The notes below the pieces were generated by a model, which ran no database searches, was not told where the DNA came from, and worked only from the letters and a program-made list of their open reading frames with translations. Below, in pieces: positions 48,704 through 58,431 of a stretch of DNA of 64,000 nucleotides (position 1 is its first letter; every line of letters begins with the position of its first letter). Source of the DNA: Haemophilus pittmaniae (lineage in GTDB: Bacteria; Pseudomonadota; Gammaproteobacteria; Enterobacterales; Pasteurellaceae); contig NZ_LT906463.1 in the NCBI RefSeq assembly GCF_900186995.1, positions 1,116,001 through 1,180,000 on the forward strand, written 5' to 3'. A program made the translations under genes and the position numbers.

Positions 48704-49120
48704 TTATAGTATAAGTATTAGAACTCCACTTAAGATTAATAAGCTTCCCATGATTAATTTCATACTTAAAGGTTCGCCTAATAAAACTACGCCTAAAATA
48801 ATGGCAATGACCACACTGAGTTTATCAATGGGCGCAACCCAAGAGGCGGGTGCCATTTGTAACGCGCGATAATAGCAAAGCCAAGATAGACCCGTAGCAA
48901 CACCAGAAAGAATTAAAAAGGTGAGTGGTTTTGCCGCTATATGTTGTGGCAATTGCCATTCATTGCGGGCGCTAATGATGCCGGCAGTCACGAAGAGAAT
49001 CACAATAGTGCGGATAAAGGTAGCAAGGTTGCTATTAATGCCTTCCACACCTAGTTTGCCGAGAATGGCGGTGAGTCCAGCAAAAAATGCCGAGCCGGCG
49101 GCAAATACGAGCCAATTCAT
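48704..49120 (-). CDS. EamA-type small transporter protein
   Basis: A 138-residue membrane protein containing one EamA (DMT) domain of about five helices (MNWLVFAAGSAFFAGLTAILGKLGVEGINS, SGVATGLSWLCYYRALQMAP, ILGVVLLGEPLSMKLIMGSLLILSGVLI). Single-domain members may work as dimers; the substrate is unknown. RBS AAGGAGAAAACC. It converges with ddc and is divergent from rnfH. Confidence 0.85.
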   Translation of the reverse strand: MNWLVFAAGSAFFAGLTAILGKLGVEGINSNLATFIRTIVILFVTAGIISARNEWQLPQHIAAKPLTFLILSGVATGLSWLCYYRALQMAPASWVAPIDKLSVVIAIILGVVLLGEPLSMKLIMGSLLILSGVLILIL

Positions 49121-49184
49121 GGTTTTCTCCTTTTTCGGTTAAGGCGTGTATAATACGCCAAATTTTTTTGATGCTAAACCAATC

Positions 49185-49490
49185 ATGAGCCAAATCCATA
49201 TTCAAATTGCCTATGCGCTGCCGGATCGTTATTACTTAAAGTCCTTTCAGGTGGAAGAAGGCACAATGCTACAAACAGCGATTTTACAATCGGGTATTTT
49301 GAGTCAATTCAGCGAAATTGATTTACGCCAGAATAAAGTCGGCATTTATGCGCGCCCGGCCAAGTTGACCGATCCCTTGAAGGATGGCGATCGCGTTGAG
49401 ATTTATCGACCACTACTGGCGGATCCGAAGGAAATTCGTCGTAAACGAGCTACCGAGCAAGCGAAAGCTGCGAAGGAAAAGTCCCTCTAA
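49185..49490 (+). CDS. rnfH: RnfH-family protein (ubiquitin-like)
   Basis: A 101-residue protein of the RnfH/UPF0125 family with a beta-grasp fold. IHIQIAYALPDRYYLKSFQVEEGTMLQTAILQSGIL and DRVEIYRPLLADPKEIRRKRA are typical. In many gamma-proteobacteria it follows ratA; here ratA is absent nearby. The start is ATG 49185 (MSQIHIQ); the frame opens 39 nt earlier. Its TAA stop lies inside the TAAACGCCCC end of repeat copy 8. Confidence 0.9.
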   Translation: MSQIHIQIAYALPDRYYLKSFQVEEGTMLQTAILQSGILSQFSEIDLRQNKVGIYARPAKLTDPLKDGDRVEIYRPLLADPKEIRRKRATEQAKAAKEKSL

Positions 49491-49567
49491 ACGCCCCTAT
49501 GAAAATCAAAGTTTTGCTAAAAACCGATGCTAAGTCATTGATTTTATTAGGGTTGCTTTAAAAATAA
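49488..49567 (+). repeat. Dispersed 3'-end element, copy 8
   Basis: It starts TAAACGCCCC and has AAGTTTTGC and GTCATTGATTTTATTAG. The arms AAAATCAA and TTGATTTT pair perfectly. It supplies the rnfH stop codon and fills the gap to roxA. Confidence 0.92.
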
Positions 49568-49607
49568 AAATTTATCCATTTTTTCATTTGTTATCAAGGA
49601 GTTAACC

Positions 49608-50807
49608 ATGACTTCATATTGCCTGCCAAAAGATCTTACCCCCGAAGTGTTTCTACGCGACTATTGGCAGAAAAAGCCGTTAATTATTCGCAATGGTTTG
49701 CCGGAAATTGTCGGTCAATTTGAGCCGGACGACATTATCGAATTGGCGCAAGGTGAAGAGGTGACGGCCCGTTTAGTGAAAACCTTTTCAGAGGATAATT
49801 GGAAGGTATTTTTCAGCCCTTTATCGGCAGAGGATTTTGCGGATGTGCCGGAAAAATGGTCGGTATTGGTACAAAACCTAGAGCAATGGAGTACGGAATT
49901 GGGGCTGCTTTGGAATAAGTTTGGGTTTATTCCACAATGGCAGCGTGACGATATTATGGTGTCCTATGCACCTAAGGGAGGCTCGGTCGGTAAACATTAT
50001 GATGAATATGATGTGTTCTTGGTGCAAGGTTATGGTCACCGTCGCTGGCAATTAGGCAAATGGTGTGATTCCTCCACGGAATTTAAACCGAATCAACCGA
50101 TTCGTATTTTTGACGATATGGGGGAATTGGTCATCGATGAGGTGATGAATCCTGGCGATATTCTTTATATTCCGGCACGCATGGCGCATTACGGGGTGGC
50201 AGAAGATGATTGTTTAACCTTTTCTTTTGGCTTGCGTTATCCGAATTTAGCGGACATTTTCGAGCATGTGAATAAGGCATTTTGCCATCAGGATCCCGAG
50301 TTAAATTTAAGCGAATTCCAATTGCCGTTGCGCTTAACGCAAGCGGAGCAGAGCACGGGCAAATTGGCAGATGAAAATATTCAGGCGATGAAAAAACAAT
50401 TTTTAGCGAAATTGGCCGAGTCAGAAGCCTTTGATAAGCTATTCAAGCAAGCGGTGGCCGGCACAGTCAGTTCACGCCGTTATGAAATGTTACTGTCCGA
50501 TGAAATGTCTGATCCTGACGAAGTGCGGTCAATTTTAGAAGAGGAACAAGGTGTGTTAATGCAGGACAATAACTGCAAATTGCTTTACACCGAAAATCCG
50601 CTCCGCATTTATGCTAATGGCGAATGGTTGGATGAGGTAAATGTGATTGAAGCCGAAGTGCTAAAACGTCTTGCGGACGGTGAAGCGCTTGATTGGGCCT
50701 TCCTTGAAGAACTGGTGAATGATACGGAAGATCCTGAAAGCACGATGGAATTATTGCTCGATTCGATTTGTAACTGGTTAGATGACGGTTGGGTGTTGAT
50801 TGAATAA
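49608..50807 (+). CDS. roxA: Ribosomal protein uL16 arginine 3-hydroxylase (RoxA/YcfD-like)
   Basis: A 399-residue JmjC-type 2-oxoglutarate/Fe(II) oxygenase. [34 protein letters not shown] carries the HxD metal ligands, with the distal His in [23 protein letters not shown]; the C-terminal part is a winged-helix/dimerisation region. It matches the E. coli YcfD family that hydroxylates L16. Its stop overlaps the xseA start (TAATG). It contains an exact uptake core at 50521. Confidence 0.93.
   Translation: MTSYCLPKDLTPEVFLRDYWQKKPLIIRNGLPEIVGQFEPDDIIELAQGEEVTARLVKTFSEDNWKVFFSPLSAEDFADVPEKWSVLVQNLEQWSTELGLLWNKFGFIPQWQRDDIMVSYAPKGGSVGKHYDEYDVFLVQGYGHRRWQLGKWCDSSTEFKPNQPIRIFDDMGELVIDEVMNPGDILYIPARMAHYGVAEDDCLTFSFGLRYPNLADIFEHVNKAFCHQDPELNLSEFQLPLRLTQAEQSTGKLADENIQAMKKQFLAKLAESEAFDKLFKQAVAGTVSSRRYEMLLSDEMSDPDEVRSILEEEQGVLMQDNNCKLLYTENPLRIYANGEWLDEVNVIEAEVLKRLADGEALDWAFLEELVNDTEDPESTMELLLDSICNWLDDGWVLIE
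50521..50529 (+). repeat. Haemophilus-type DNA uptake sequence core
   Basis: Exact AAGTGCGGT inside roxA. Confidence 0.8.
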
Positions 50808-52132
50808 TGTCTGAAAACATTTACTCCGTTTCCCAATTAAACAGCGCAGCTCGGCAAATGCTGGAAGGGAATTTTTCACAGATTTGGCTCACCGGTGAAA
50901 TTTCCAATTTCACTCAACCAGTGTCGGGACATTGGTATTTGACCTTAAAAGATGAGAATGCCCAAGTGCGTGGCGCGATGTTCCGTATGAAAAATTTGCG
51001 GGTGGGATTTCGTCCGCAAAATGGTATGCAGGTGTTAGTGCGGGCGAATGTCAGTCTGTATGAACCACGCGGCGATTATCAACTGATTATCGAATCCATG
51101 CACCCTGCGGGGGAAGGCTTGTTGCAACAGCAATTTGAAGCGCTAAAAATGAAATTGGCGGCAGAAGGGCTGTTTGCACAAAATTTGAAGAAAAGTTTAC
51201 CGCACTTTGCTAAAGCAGTAGGTATTGTTACGTCTTCTACCGGAGCAGCATTACAGGATATTCTGCATATTTTAGCGCGCCGAGATCCAAGCTTAAAAGT
51301 TGTGATCTATCCAACCGCCGTTCAAGGGAAAGAGGCGACGGCTGAAATCGTGCAAATGATTGAGCTGGCAAATGCCCGCCAAGAGGTGGATGTATTAATC
51401 GTGGGGCGTGGCGGCGGTTCATTGGAAGACCTTTGGTGTTTTAATGAAGAAGATGTTGCCCGTGCTATTTTTCGTTCCAATTTGCCGATTGTTAGTGCGG
51501 TCGGACATGAAACTGACGTGACTATTGCGGATTTTGTAGCGGATCTGCGCGCGCCGACACCTTCGGCAGCAGCGGAGCTTGTTAGTCGTAATCAACAGGA
51601 ATTGTTACAGCAGTTAGCATATAAGCAGCAACGCTTGGAAATGGCTTTAGATCGTATTTTTAGTCATCACCAACAGCGTTTGCAGCAGTTGCGTTTACGC
51701 CTGCAAAATCAACATCCGCAAAATCAGTTGGCAATACAAAATGCCAGAACCGAACAGCTTAATCATCGTTTAATACTTGCAATGCAGCGCCAACTGGAAA
51801 GTTCCCGGCAACAACTGACCGTGCTTGGTGCTCGTTTAACCCAAAGTCCGCTGCCTTATCGACTACAAAAACAATCACAATATTTAGCGCAGTTACAGGT
51901 GCGGTTAAATCTTGCAGGCAATCGTCAATTGACGGAGCGTCAAAACAGGTTAGCGGCATTATGTGGCAAATTAGATAGTTTAAGCCCATTAAAAGTATTG
52001 GCTCGCGGTTATTCTATTGCTGAGGATACACAAGGCCGGGCAATTGTAAGTAGCAAGCAGGTGGAAATAGGCGAAATCATTAAGACACGTTTGGCGGATG
52101 GCGAAATTATTAGTCGGGTGTGTGAACCTTAG
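50807..52132 (+). CDS. xseA: Exodeoxyribonuclease VII large subunit
   Basis: A 441-residue nuclease subunit with an N-terminal OB fold ([30 protein letters not shown]) and the catalytic core ([59 protein letters not shown]), followed by a long coiled coil. It degrades single-stranded DNA with XseB. It is translationally coupled to roxA. An uptake core lies at 51199 in reverse orientation. Confidence 0.97.
   Translation: MSENIYSVSQLNSAARQMLEGNFSQIWLTGEISNFTQPVSGHWYLTLKDENAQVRGAMFRMKNLRVGFRPQNGMQVLVRANVSLYEPRGDYQLIIESMHPAGEGLLQQQFEALKMKLAAEGLFAQNLKKSLPHFAKAVGIVTSSTGAALQDILHILARRDPSLKVVIYPTAVQGKEATAEIVQMIELANARQEVDVLIVGRGGGSLEDLWCFNEEDVARAIFRSNLPIVSAVGHETDVTIADFVADLRAPTPSAAAELVSRNQQELLQQLAYKQQRLEMALDRIFSHHQQRLQQLRLRLQNQHPQNQLAIQNARTEQLNHRLILAMQRQLESSRQQLTVLGARLTQSPLPYRLQKQSQYLAQLQVRLNLAGNRQLTERQNRLAALCGKLDSLSPLKVLARGYSIAEDTQGRAIVSSKQVEIGEIIKTRLADGEIISRVCEP
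51199..51207 (-). repeat. Haemophilus-type DNA uptake sequence core
   Basis: Exact ACCGCACTT inside xseA. It lies about 0.7 kb from the core in roxA in the opposite orientation. Confidence 0.8.
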
Positions 52133-52155
52133 ATATGGTCGTTTGGTGAGAAAAT

Positions 52156-52196
52156 CCATGATGCGTAATAAAGCATCATGGGTTTTATTTTTTTTG
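52156..52196 (+). terminator. Intrinsic terminator of xseA
   Basis: CCATGATGC / GCATCATGG with an 8-nt loop, followed by TTTTATTTTTTTT. Confidence 0.88.
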
Positions 52197-52291
52197 TGAC
52201 CAAGTTCAAAATTTCAATAAAAAACGGGACTTTACGATTTTTTTGGGCCTCTTTAGCGGTATTATGCGACCGCAATATTGGGAGATTTATG

Positions 52292-52915
52292 ATGTCTGAG
52301 ATTCAACAGTTTAGTCAGCGTGATATTGAAATTTTGAATGAGGAGACCGTTTACAAAGGCTTTTTCACGCTTAAAAAAGTGCAGTTTAAACATAAACTTT
52401 TTGCCGGTGGCGAAAGTGGAGTCGTAACCCGCGAATTATTGGTGAAAGGTGCTGCATCCGCAGTGATTGCTTATGACCCGCAAGCGGATACAGTGGTATT
52501 GGTAGAACAGGTGCGTATCGGTGCTTATCAAGCCGATTCAGAACACTCACCTTGGTTACTAGAGCTTATTGCCGGGATGGTTGAAAAAGGTGAACAACCG
52601 GAAGAAGTGGCTTTACGAGAAAGCCAAGAGGAAGCAGGTGTAGAGGTTCGCAATTTAGCCCACTGCCTGAGTGTATGGGATAGTCCGGGGGGCGTATTGG
52701 AACGGATTCATTTGTTTGTAGGGCAGGTGGATAGTTCTCAGGCGAAAGGAATTCACGGACTGGCTGAAGAACATGAAGACATTCGTGTTCACGTAATAAA
52801 ACGTGAGCAGGCGTATCAATGGATGTGCGAAGGGAAAATTGATAACAGCATTGCAGTGATGGGATTGCAATGGCTTCAATTGAATTATGCTCAATTACAG
52901 CAACAATGGCTGTAA
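52292..52915 (+). CDS. nudF: ADP-ribose pyrophosphatase
   Basis: A 207-residue Nudix hydrolase that cleaves ADP-ribose to AMP and ribose-5-phosphate. The Nudix box GMVEKGEQPEEVALRESQEEAGV is complete, and LVEQVRIGAYQ and the dimerisation N-terminus match NudF. The reading frame opens far upstream; ATG 52289 and ATG 52292 are the real candidates, and 52292 sits 7 nt after GGGAG. It forms an operon with cpdA, as in E. coli. Confidence 0.93.
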   Translation: MSEIQQFSQRDIEILNEETVYKGFFTLKKVQFKHKLFAGGESGVVTRELLVKGAASAVIAYDPQADTVVLVEQVRIGAYQADSEHSPWLLELIAGMVEKGEQPEEVALRESQEEAGVEVRNLAHCLSVWDSPGGVLERIHLFVGQVDSSQAKGIHGLAEEHEDIRVHVIKREQAYQWMCEGKIDNSIAVMGLQWLQLNYAQLQQQWL

Positions 52916-52928
52916 GGGGGAGGTCTCT

Positions 52929-53756
52929 ATGTTGAGTTCGTTTGTATATCAAACAGACAAGCCTGTGGTGAGACTGCTACAAATTACTGATCCGCATTTG
53001 TTCAAGGATACGAATAAAGATTTATTGGGGATAAATACTCAGGCAAGTTTTGCCCAGGTATTAACGGAGATTCAGGCAAGCGATTTTGATTATGAGTTGA
53101 TTTTGGCTACCGGTGATTTAGTGCAGGATAGCTCCGATGAAGGCTACCGACTTTTTGTGGAAATGACATCCGGTTTAGATAAACCGCTGTTTTGGATTCC
53201 GGGGAATCATGATTTTCAACCTAAAATGGTGGAATTTTTAAATCATCACCCGATTAATCGACTTAAACATTTATTAATCGGTGATAATTGGCAAATTCTA
53301 CTTTTAGATAGTCAAGTTTCCGGTGTGCCACATGGTGAATTAAGTCAGTATCAGTTAGATTGGATTGGGGCAAAGTTAGCGCAAAATCCAAGTCGTTTCT
53401 CATTGATTGTGTTACATCATCATCTATTGCCAACAAATTCAGCCTGGCTTGATCAGCATAACTTAAGAAACTCGCAGGATTTATTAGATGTGCTTTCACC
53501 CTTTAAAAATGTGAAAGCGATTATGTATGGACATATTCATCAAGCAGTAGATGATATGTGGTTTGATTATCGGGTGATGGCGACGCCATCGACCTGTATT
53601 CAGTTTAAACCGGATAGCAATCATTTCTCCCTAGATACATTGCAACCGGGTTGGCGGGAAATTGAACTGTATAATGACGGCCACATTGAAACGCGTGTGA
53701 AACGTATCCAAGATGCGGTGTTTTTACCAAATATGCGTGAAGATGGATATGAATAA
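52929..53756 (+). CDS. cpdA: 3',5'-cyclic-AMP phosphodiesterase
   Basis: A 275-residue class III metallophosphoesterase that hydrolyses cAMP and thereby tunes CRP activity. Motifs ITDPHLF, ATGDLVQDSSDEGY, PGNHD, LHHH and GHIHQ bind the two metals. The start is ATG 52929, preceded by GGGGGAGG and just after the nudF stop. It is notable next to CRP-dependent candidates such as cstA in this window. Confidence 0.95.
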   Translation: MLSSFVYQTDKPVVRLLQITDPHLFKDTNKDLLGINTQASFAQVLTEIQASDFDYELILATGDLVQDSSDEGYRLFVEMTSGLDKPLFWIPGNHDFQPKMVEFLNHHPINRLKHLLIGDNWQILLLDSQVSGVPHGELSQYQLDWIGAKLAQNPSRFSLIVLHHHLLPTNSAWLDQHNLRNSQDLLDVLSPFKNVKAIMYGHIHQAVDDMWFDYRVMATPSTCIQFKPDSNHFSLDTLQPGWREIELYNDGHIETRVKRIQDAVFLPNMREDGYE

Positions 53757-53768
53757 GATTGGGAGATA

Positions 53769-53796
53769 AGGGGATTGATAAAATCCCCTTTCTTTT
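53769..53796 (+). terminator. Intrinsic terminator of cpdA
   Basis: AAGGGGATT / AATCCCCTT with a short loop, followed by TCTTTTTT. It lies in the cpdA-ligA convergent gap. Confidence 0.8.
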
Positions 53797-53801
53797 TTGC
53801 A

Positions 53802-54620
53802 TTATTGAGCGCTTCGCCAGTATGTTGCAAAACGGGGTTTACCGTTAGCGGTTAAGCCTCGATATTTGTAGGTAATACGACTACCAATAGGCGGTGGATT
53901 GGTTCTTTCCTGAAGATTAAAGCCAGAACCAATTTTAAATGTTCCCCGTTGATTCTCACAGGTAATTGAGCCTAGTACATTGGCAAATTGCCCCCTTCCT
54001 GGATGATGGGCGATAACAGTACATTCTTCATCATAAGTGGGTTTGAGTTTTAGAATTTGTTGACTTCGCTTGCGTTCATAAGGTGCTTCCGGATTTCTCA
54101 CAACGACACCTTCCCCACCTTTGTTTTCCACTTCTTTTAGAAATGCTTGTAGGTGGCTGTAATCTTTAATTGGAATTTGTTCAATGATTTCGATGTAAGG
54201 TGAGGGATTATCGGCTAAGTAATCCCGTAATTTTTGTAGTCTGTTTGGCAGATTACCGGGGGCATCGGGAACATCAAAAACCTGTAATTTAAGTTGTTCC
54301 CAGCCATCACCCTTAAAGGATTTAGTAATTGATGCAATTTTTTCAAATTGGTTTCGTCCACTCCATAGTTCTCCATCAATGGCAAAGGGAGGAAATTGTG
54401 CCGTAAAGTAGGCTGGTGGACTAAGGCGTTGGCCTTGTCGGCTGATTAACTCATCACCGGTCCAATATCCTCTTACACCATCAAGCTTTTCTGACATTAA
54501 CCAGCCTTCTACATTTTGATTTTGATAGGTGCCAAGTAACATTAACTCCGGATTTTGAGCTTGAACAAAGGGGGATGAAAGTGCGATAAGGCCGCCAAGT
54601 AAAAATAATCTGATTTGCAT
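53802..54620 (-). CDS. ATP-dependent DNA ligase with signal peptide
   Basis: A 272-residue minimal ATP-dependent ligase. After a Sec signal (MQIRLFLLGGLIALSSPFVQA) come the nucleotidyl lysine K45 in SEKLDGVRG, DGELW, EGVVVRNP and KLKPTYDEE, then an OB domain. H. influenzae encodes a homologous ligase; its secretion signal points to a periplasmic role, possibly on DNA entering during natural transformation (inference). The start is ATG 54620; the earlier ATG (54650) precedes the ribosome-binding site. Confidence 0.93.
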   Translation of the reverse strand: MQIRLFLLGGLIALSSPFVQAQNPELMLLGTYQNQNVEGWLMSEKLDGVRGYWTGDELISRQGQRLSPPAYFTAQFPPFAIDGELWSGRNQFEKIASITKSFKGDGWEQLKLQVFDVPDAPGNLPNRLQKLRDYLADNPSPYIEIIEQIPIKDYSHLQAFLKEVENKGGEGVVVRNPEAPYERKRSQQILKLKPTYDEECTVIAHHPGRGQFANVLGSITCENQRGTFKIGSGFNLQERTNPPPIGSRITYKYRGLTANGKPRFATYWRSAQ

Positions 54621-54792
54621 AATGTTCTCCTTTTGATTGCTGTAAAGCATAGGAAAAAGGTTTGTATTTTGAGAATGAAATGACTTTTTTTGCCTAAGGG
54701 ATCACAGATTTTATGAAATTAGTGAAGAAAACTGGATTATTAGAGTAGCCGACTATACAATGCGCCCGTTAAATTACCCAAAGGAGAAAACG

Positions 54793-55377
54793 ATGTATTT
54801 CGATCAAATTAAGGCGGAGCTTGTTGAAGCGCATAAGCTTTTGGAAACATTTATCAATGATGATAACAATATCAAATTGATTGAGCAGGCCGCGTTATTA
54901 ATTTCCGATAGTTTTAAAAATGGCGGAAAAGTACTTTCTTGTGGTAACGGTGGTTCCCATTGTGATGCGATGCACTTTGCTGAAGAGTTGACAGGGCGCT
55001 ATCGTGAAAATCGTCCAGGCTATCCGGCGATTGCAATTTCTGATGTGAGTCATTTAAGCTGTGTGAGTAATGATTTCGGTTATGATTATGTATTCTCACG
55101 TTATATCGAGGCGGTTGGAAAACCAGGAGATGTTTTGTTTGGTTTGTCCACTTCAGGAAACTCTAAAAACGTATTAAATGCAATTGAAGCCGCAAAAGCA
55201 AAAGGCATGAAAGTAATTGCTATGACCGGTAAAGATGGCGGTAAAATGGCAGGTTTAGCAGATGTTGAAATTCGAGTGCCACATTTTCGTTATGCGGATC
55301 GTACTCAAGAGATCCATATTAAAGTGATTCATATTTTGATGATGTTGATTGAATTTGAGATGGCGAAATCTGCATAG
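54793..55377 (+). CDS. gmhA: Sedoheptulose-7-phosphate isomerase
   Basis: A 194-residue SIS-domain isomerase that starts ADP-heptose synthesis for the lipooligosaccharide core. [28 protein letters not shown] and [23 protein letters not shown] are diagnostic. The start is ATG 54793 with AAGGAGAAAACG; the frame opens 33 nt earlier. A single gene with its own terminator. Confidence 0.97.
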   Translation: MYFDQIKAELVEAHKLLETFINDDNNIKLIEQAALLISDSFKNGGKVLSCGNGGSHCDAMHFAEELTGRYRENRPGYPAIAISDVSHLSCVSNDFGYDYVFSRYIEAVGKPGDVLFGLSTSGNSKNVLNAIEAAKAKGMKVIAMTGKDGGKMAGLADVEIRVPHFRYADRTQEIHIKVIHILMMLIEFEMAKSA

Positions 55378-55402
55378 ATAGCACATTGATTTTACTTTTT
55401 AG

Positions 55403-55433
55403 AAAAAATCCCAATGAATTTGGGATTTTTTTA
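55403..55433 (+). terminator. Intrinsic terminator of gmhA
   Basis: AAATCCCAA / TTGGGATTT with a TGAA-type loop, followed by a T-run. Confidence 0.88.
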
Positions 55434-55441
55434 TTTTCCCT

Positions 55442-55480
55442 ATTGCATAAATAATCATTAAACATTAATATTTATTCAGT
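55442..55480 (+). promoter_or_regulatory. Two ARG boxes (ArgR operator) upstream of artP
   Basis: Two 18-bp sites, 55442-55459 (TTGCATAAATAATCA core) and 55463-55480 (TTAATATTTATTCAG core), are exactly 3 bp apart, as in E. coli ArgR operators. Against WNTGAATWWWWATTCANW the boxes differ at two positions each. They end 24 bp before the artP start, so arginine-bound ArgR should repress the transporter. Confidence 0.78.
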
Positions 55481-55504
55481 GTTTCTATTTGGGTAGTTTT
55501 TCTA

Positions 55505-56236
55505 ATGGCAATTAGTGTAAAAAATTTAAATTTCTTCTATGGCAATAAGCAGGCATTGTTCGATATCAACTTGGATGCACAAGAAGGTGATACCGTCGTG
55601 TTATTGGGGCCGAGCGGTGCAGGTAAAAGTACTCTAATTCGAACTTTTAACTTATTAGAAGTCCCACAATCGGGTGAGTTGGCAATTGCTAATAATCACT
55701 TTGATTTATCTAATACTACGTCTAATCCAAAGGCTGTTCGTCAATTACGTCAGGATGTTGGAATGGTTTTCCAACAATATAATCTGTGGCCCCATTTAAC
55801 GGTATTGGAAAATTTGATTGAAGCGCCTAAAAAAGTATTAGGTATTTCCGATGAGGACGCTAAAAAAGAAGCATTGGAATTATTGAAAAGGTTACGTTTA
55901 GAAGAACATGCGGAGCGTTTCCCACTGCATTTGTCTGGTGGACAACAACAACGGGTAGCGATTGCGCGAGCTTTAATGATGAAACCGCAAGTTTTGTTAT
56001 TTGATGAACCGACCGCAGCGCTGGATCCGGAAATCACGGCTCAAGTTGTTGATATTATTCAAGAGTTGCAACAAACCGGAATTACTCAGGTTATTGTGAC
56101 CCATGAAGTAAATGTGGCACAGAAAGTGGCAAATAAAGTGGTTTATATGGAACAAGGCAAAATTGTTGAAATGGGCGGATCGGAATGCTTTGAACATCCT
56201 CAAACCGAACAATTTAAACAATACCTTTCACATTAA
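55505..56236 (+). CDS. artP: Arginine ABC transporter ATP-binding protein
   Basis: A 243-residue ABC ATPase: Walker [11 protein letters not shown]-loop [12 protein letters not shown], signature [14 protein letters not shown], Walker [15 protein letters not shown] and H-loop THE. It is the first gene of an artP-I-I-Q-M operon for arginine uptake behind two ARG boxes. Confidence 0.95.
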   Translation: MAISVKNLNFFYGNKQALFDINLDAQEGDTVVLLGPSGAGKSTLIRTFNLLEVPQSGELAIANNHFDLSNTTSNPKAVRQLRQDVGMVFQQYNLWPHLTVLENLIEAPKKVLGISDEDAKKEALELLKRLRLEEHAERFPLHLSGGQQQRVAIARALMMKPQVLLFDEPTAALDPEITAQVVDIIQELQQTGITQVIVTHEVNVAQKVANKVVYMEQGKIVEMGGSECFEHPQTEQFKQYLSH

Positions 56237-56267
56237 ATTAATTAAATAATATATAGGAAGGCACAAC

Positions 56268-56990
56268 ATGAAAAAATTATTATTAACCACGGTAATGATG
56301 GGGATAACTTTAGCGGCAAATGCTAAGGATATTATGTTTGCAACCGAGCCAAGCTACCCACCTTTTGAATTAACTAATGAAAAAAATGAATTAGTCGGTT
56401 TTGAAATTGATTTGGCCAATGCGATTTGCCAAAAAATTCAAGAGACTTGCCATTTTAAGAGTCAAAATTTTGATACGTTGATTCCGGGATTAAAACTTAA
56501 ACATTTTGATGCAGCGATGTCCGCGATTGATATTACCGAAGCTCGAGCAAAACATGTGTTGTTTTCCGATTCTTATTACGATAGTTCGGCCAGTTATATT
56601 GCTTTAAAAGGAAAATATGATTTAGCTACGGCTAAAGTAATCGGTGTGCAAACCGGTACAACTTTTCAGCAATATACGGCTAATGAAACCAAACAATATG
56701 AATCAAAATCTTATATTAATTTAAATGATGCTTTGCTTGATTTGAAAAATGGTCGAGTTGATATCATTTTTGGTGATACTGCGGTATTAGCCTATTTGAT
56801 AAAGGATGAGCCGAATATTCATTTTGTTGACGATAAAGTAACGAATAAAGAATATTTTGGCACTGGGTTAGGTATCGCATTTAATAAATCCTCAGGTGAG
56901 TTACGGGATAAGATCAACAAAGGTCTAGCTGAAGTAAAAGCTAGTGGGGAATACCAAAAAATTTACGATAAATGGATGACAATAAAGTAA
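56268..56990 (+). CDS. artI: Arginine-type periplasmic binding protein, first copy
   Basis: A 240-residue SBP family 3 protein with a signal peptide (AANA cleavage). [30 protein letters not shown] forms the start of the ligand pocket, with [20 protein letters not shown] and [19 protein letters not shown]. It is highly similar to the next gene, but it has diverged more from ordinary local codon use and is AT-richer. Both are tandem copies between artP and artQ. Confidence 0.92.
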   Translation: MKKLLLTTVMMGITLAANAKDIMFATEPSYPPFELTNEKNELVGFEIDLANAICQKIQETCHFKSQNFDTLIPGLKLKHFDAAMSAIDITEARAKHVLFSDSYYDSSASYIALKGKYDLATAKVIGVQTGTTFQQYTANETKQYESKSYINLNDALLDLKNGRVDIIFGDTAVLAYLIKDEPNIHFVDDKVTNKEYFGTGLGIAFNKSSGELRDKINKGLAEVKASGEYQKIYDKWMTIK

Positions 56991-57036
56991 TCCTTTTATT
57001 TAACAATAACTTATAGACTGAATAAGGACAAATTTT

Positions 57037-57756
57037 ATGAAAAAATTACTTTTAAGCGCGGTGTTGATGAGCTCCGCTTTTGCTGTGAATGCACAAGAAA
57101 TCACTTTTGCGATGGAGCCGAGCTACCCTCCATTCGAAACAACCAATGAAAAGGGTGAAATTGTTGGTTTTGATGTGGATGTAGCGAATGCTATTTGTAA
57201 GGAAATTCAAGCGACCTGTCATTTCAAAAGCCAAGCTTTTGATGCATTGATTCCAAGTCTAAAATCTAAACGCTTCGATGCTGCAATTTCTGCTATTGAT
57301 ATTACTGAAGCTCGTGCAAAACAAGTAGCATTTTCTAATGCATATTATGATAGTTCTGCAAGTTATGTTGCGTTAAAAGGAAAAGCGGATTTAGCTTCAG
57401 CAAAAACGGTTGGTGTTCAAAACGGAACAACCTTCCAACAATATACTGCTGCAGAAACCAAACAATATAATGCGAAATCCTACGCAAGCCTGCAAGATGC
57501 GATTTTGGACTTAAAAAATGGTCGTATTGATATCATCTTTGGGGATACCGCGGTATTAGCCGATATGATTTCAAAAGAAGCGGAAATTCAGTTTGTAGGT
57601 GATAAAGTGACCAATAAGCAATATTTTGGTAATGGCTTAGGTATTGCTGTGAATAAATCAAGCAAAGAGTTGCTCGAAAGCTTGAATAAAGGTTTAGAAA
57701 CCGTGAAAGCCAATGGCGAATACCAAAAAATCTACGATAAATGGATGACAAAATAA
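57037..57756 (+). CDS. artI: Arginine-type periplasmic binding protein, second copy
   Basis: A 239-residue SBP family 3 protein, tandem paralogue of the preceding gene. Signal peptide [35 protein letters not shown] and [19 protein letters not shown] match the first copy except at selected positions, some in the predicted pocket. Either copy could feed the same ArtQM permease; a difference in ligand (arginine versus lysine, ornithine or histidine) is possible. Confidence 0.93.
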   Translation: MKKLLLSAVLMSSAFAVNAQEITFAMEPSYPPFETTNEKGEIVGFDVDVANAICKEIQATCHFKSQAFDALIPSLKSKRFDAAISAIDITEARAKQVAFSNAYYDSSASYVALKGKADLASAKTVGVQNGTTFQQYTAAETKQYNAKSYASLQDAILDLKNGRIDIIFGDTAVLADMISKEAEIQFVGDKVTNKQYFGNGLGIAVNKSSKELLESLNKGLETVKANGEYQKIYDKWMTK

Positions 57757-57759
57757 TCT

Positions 57760-58431
57760 ATGTTTTATGATTATCTTACATTAATTGGACATGCAGCCCT
57801 AATGACCTTAGGGCTTGCTATTTGCTCGTTAATTGTCGGTTTATTGCTCAGTATTATTTTTACCGCCTTAGAAGCGAATAAATATGTGTTTATTGCAAAA
57901 CCAGCTTCTATTGCTATTGCTTTATTGCGTGGTTTACCGGAAATTTTAGTGGTTCTACTGATTTATTTTGGCTCAACCCAAATAGTAGAAATACTGACAG
58001 GCGAGTATATCGAATTCAGCGCTTTTGGTTGTGGTGTATTTGCATTATCTTTGATTTTTGCCTCTTATGCCTCGCAGACCTTGCGTGGAGCCATTCAGGC
58101 AATTCCAAAAGGCCAATGGGAATCCGGCGCAGCTTTAGGCCTAAGTCGCCCTTACACTTTCATTCACTTGATTATGCCACAAGTATGGAGACACGCTTTA
58201 CCAGGATTGAGTAATCAATGGTTGGTGTTGTTAAAAGATACTGCATTGGTTTCATTAATTGGTGTGGATGATTTAATGCGCCAAGCGGGCTATATCAATA
58301 CCAATACTCATGAGCCCTTTACTTGGTACGGCATTGTCGCATTGATTTATTTACTGATTACTTTAGTAAGCCAAGCTGGAATTCGTCAATTGGAAGTACG
58401 TTTTACTAAATTTGAACGGGGAGCCGAATAA
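57760..58431 (+). CDS. artQ: Arginine ABC transporter permease ArtQ
   Basis: A 223-residue polar-amino-acid permease with five helices and the ABC contact motif (GAIQAIPKGQWESGAALGLSRPYTFIHLIMPQVWR). It follows the second artI by 3 nt and its stop overlaps the artM start. Confidence 0.95.
   Translation: MFYDYLTLIGHAALMTLGLAICSLIVGLLLSIIFTALEANKYVFIAKPASIAIALLRGLPEILVVLLIYFGSTQIVEILTGEYIEFSAFGCGVFALSLIFASYASQTLRGAIQAIPKGQWESGAALGLSRPYTFIHLIMPQVWRHALPGLSNQWLVLLKDTALVSLIGVDDLMRQAGYINTNTHEPFTWYGIVALIYLLITLVSQAGIRQLEVRFTKFERGAE

Noticed and set aside
55385..55405. CATTGATTTTACTTTTTAG near gmhA as a tenth copy of the repeat
   Set aside because: Only the TTGATTTTA piece matches; neither the CGCCC end nor the second arm is present.
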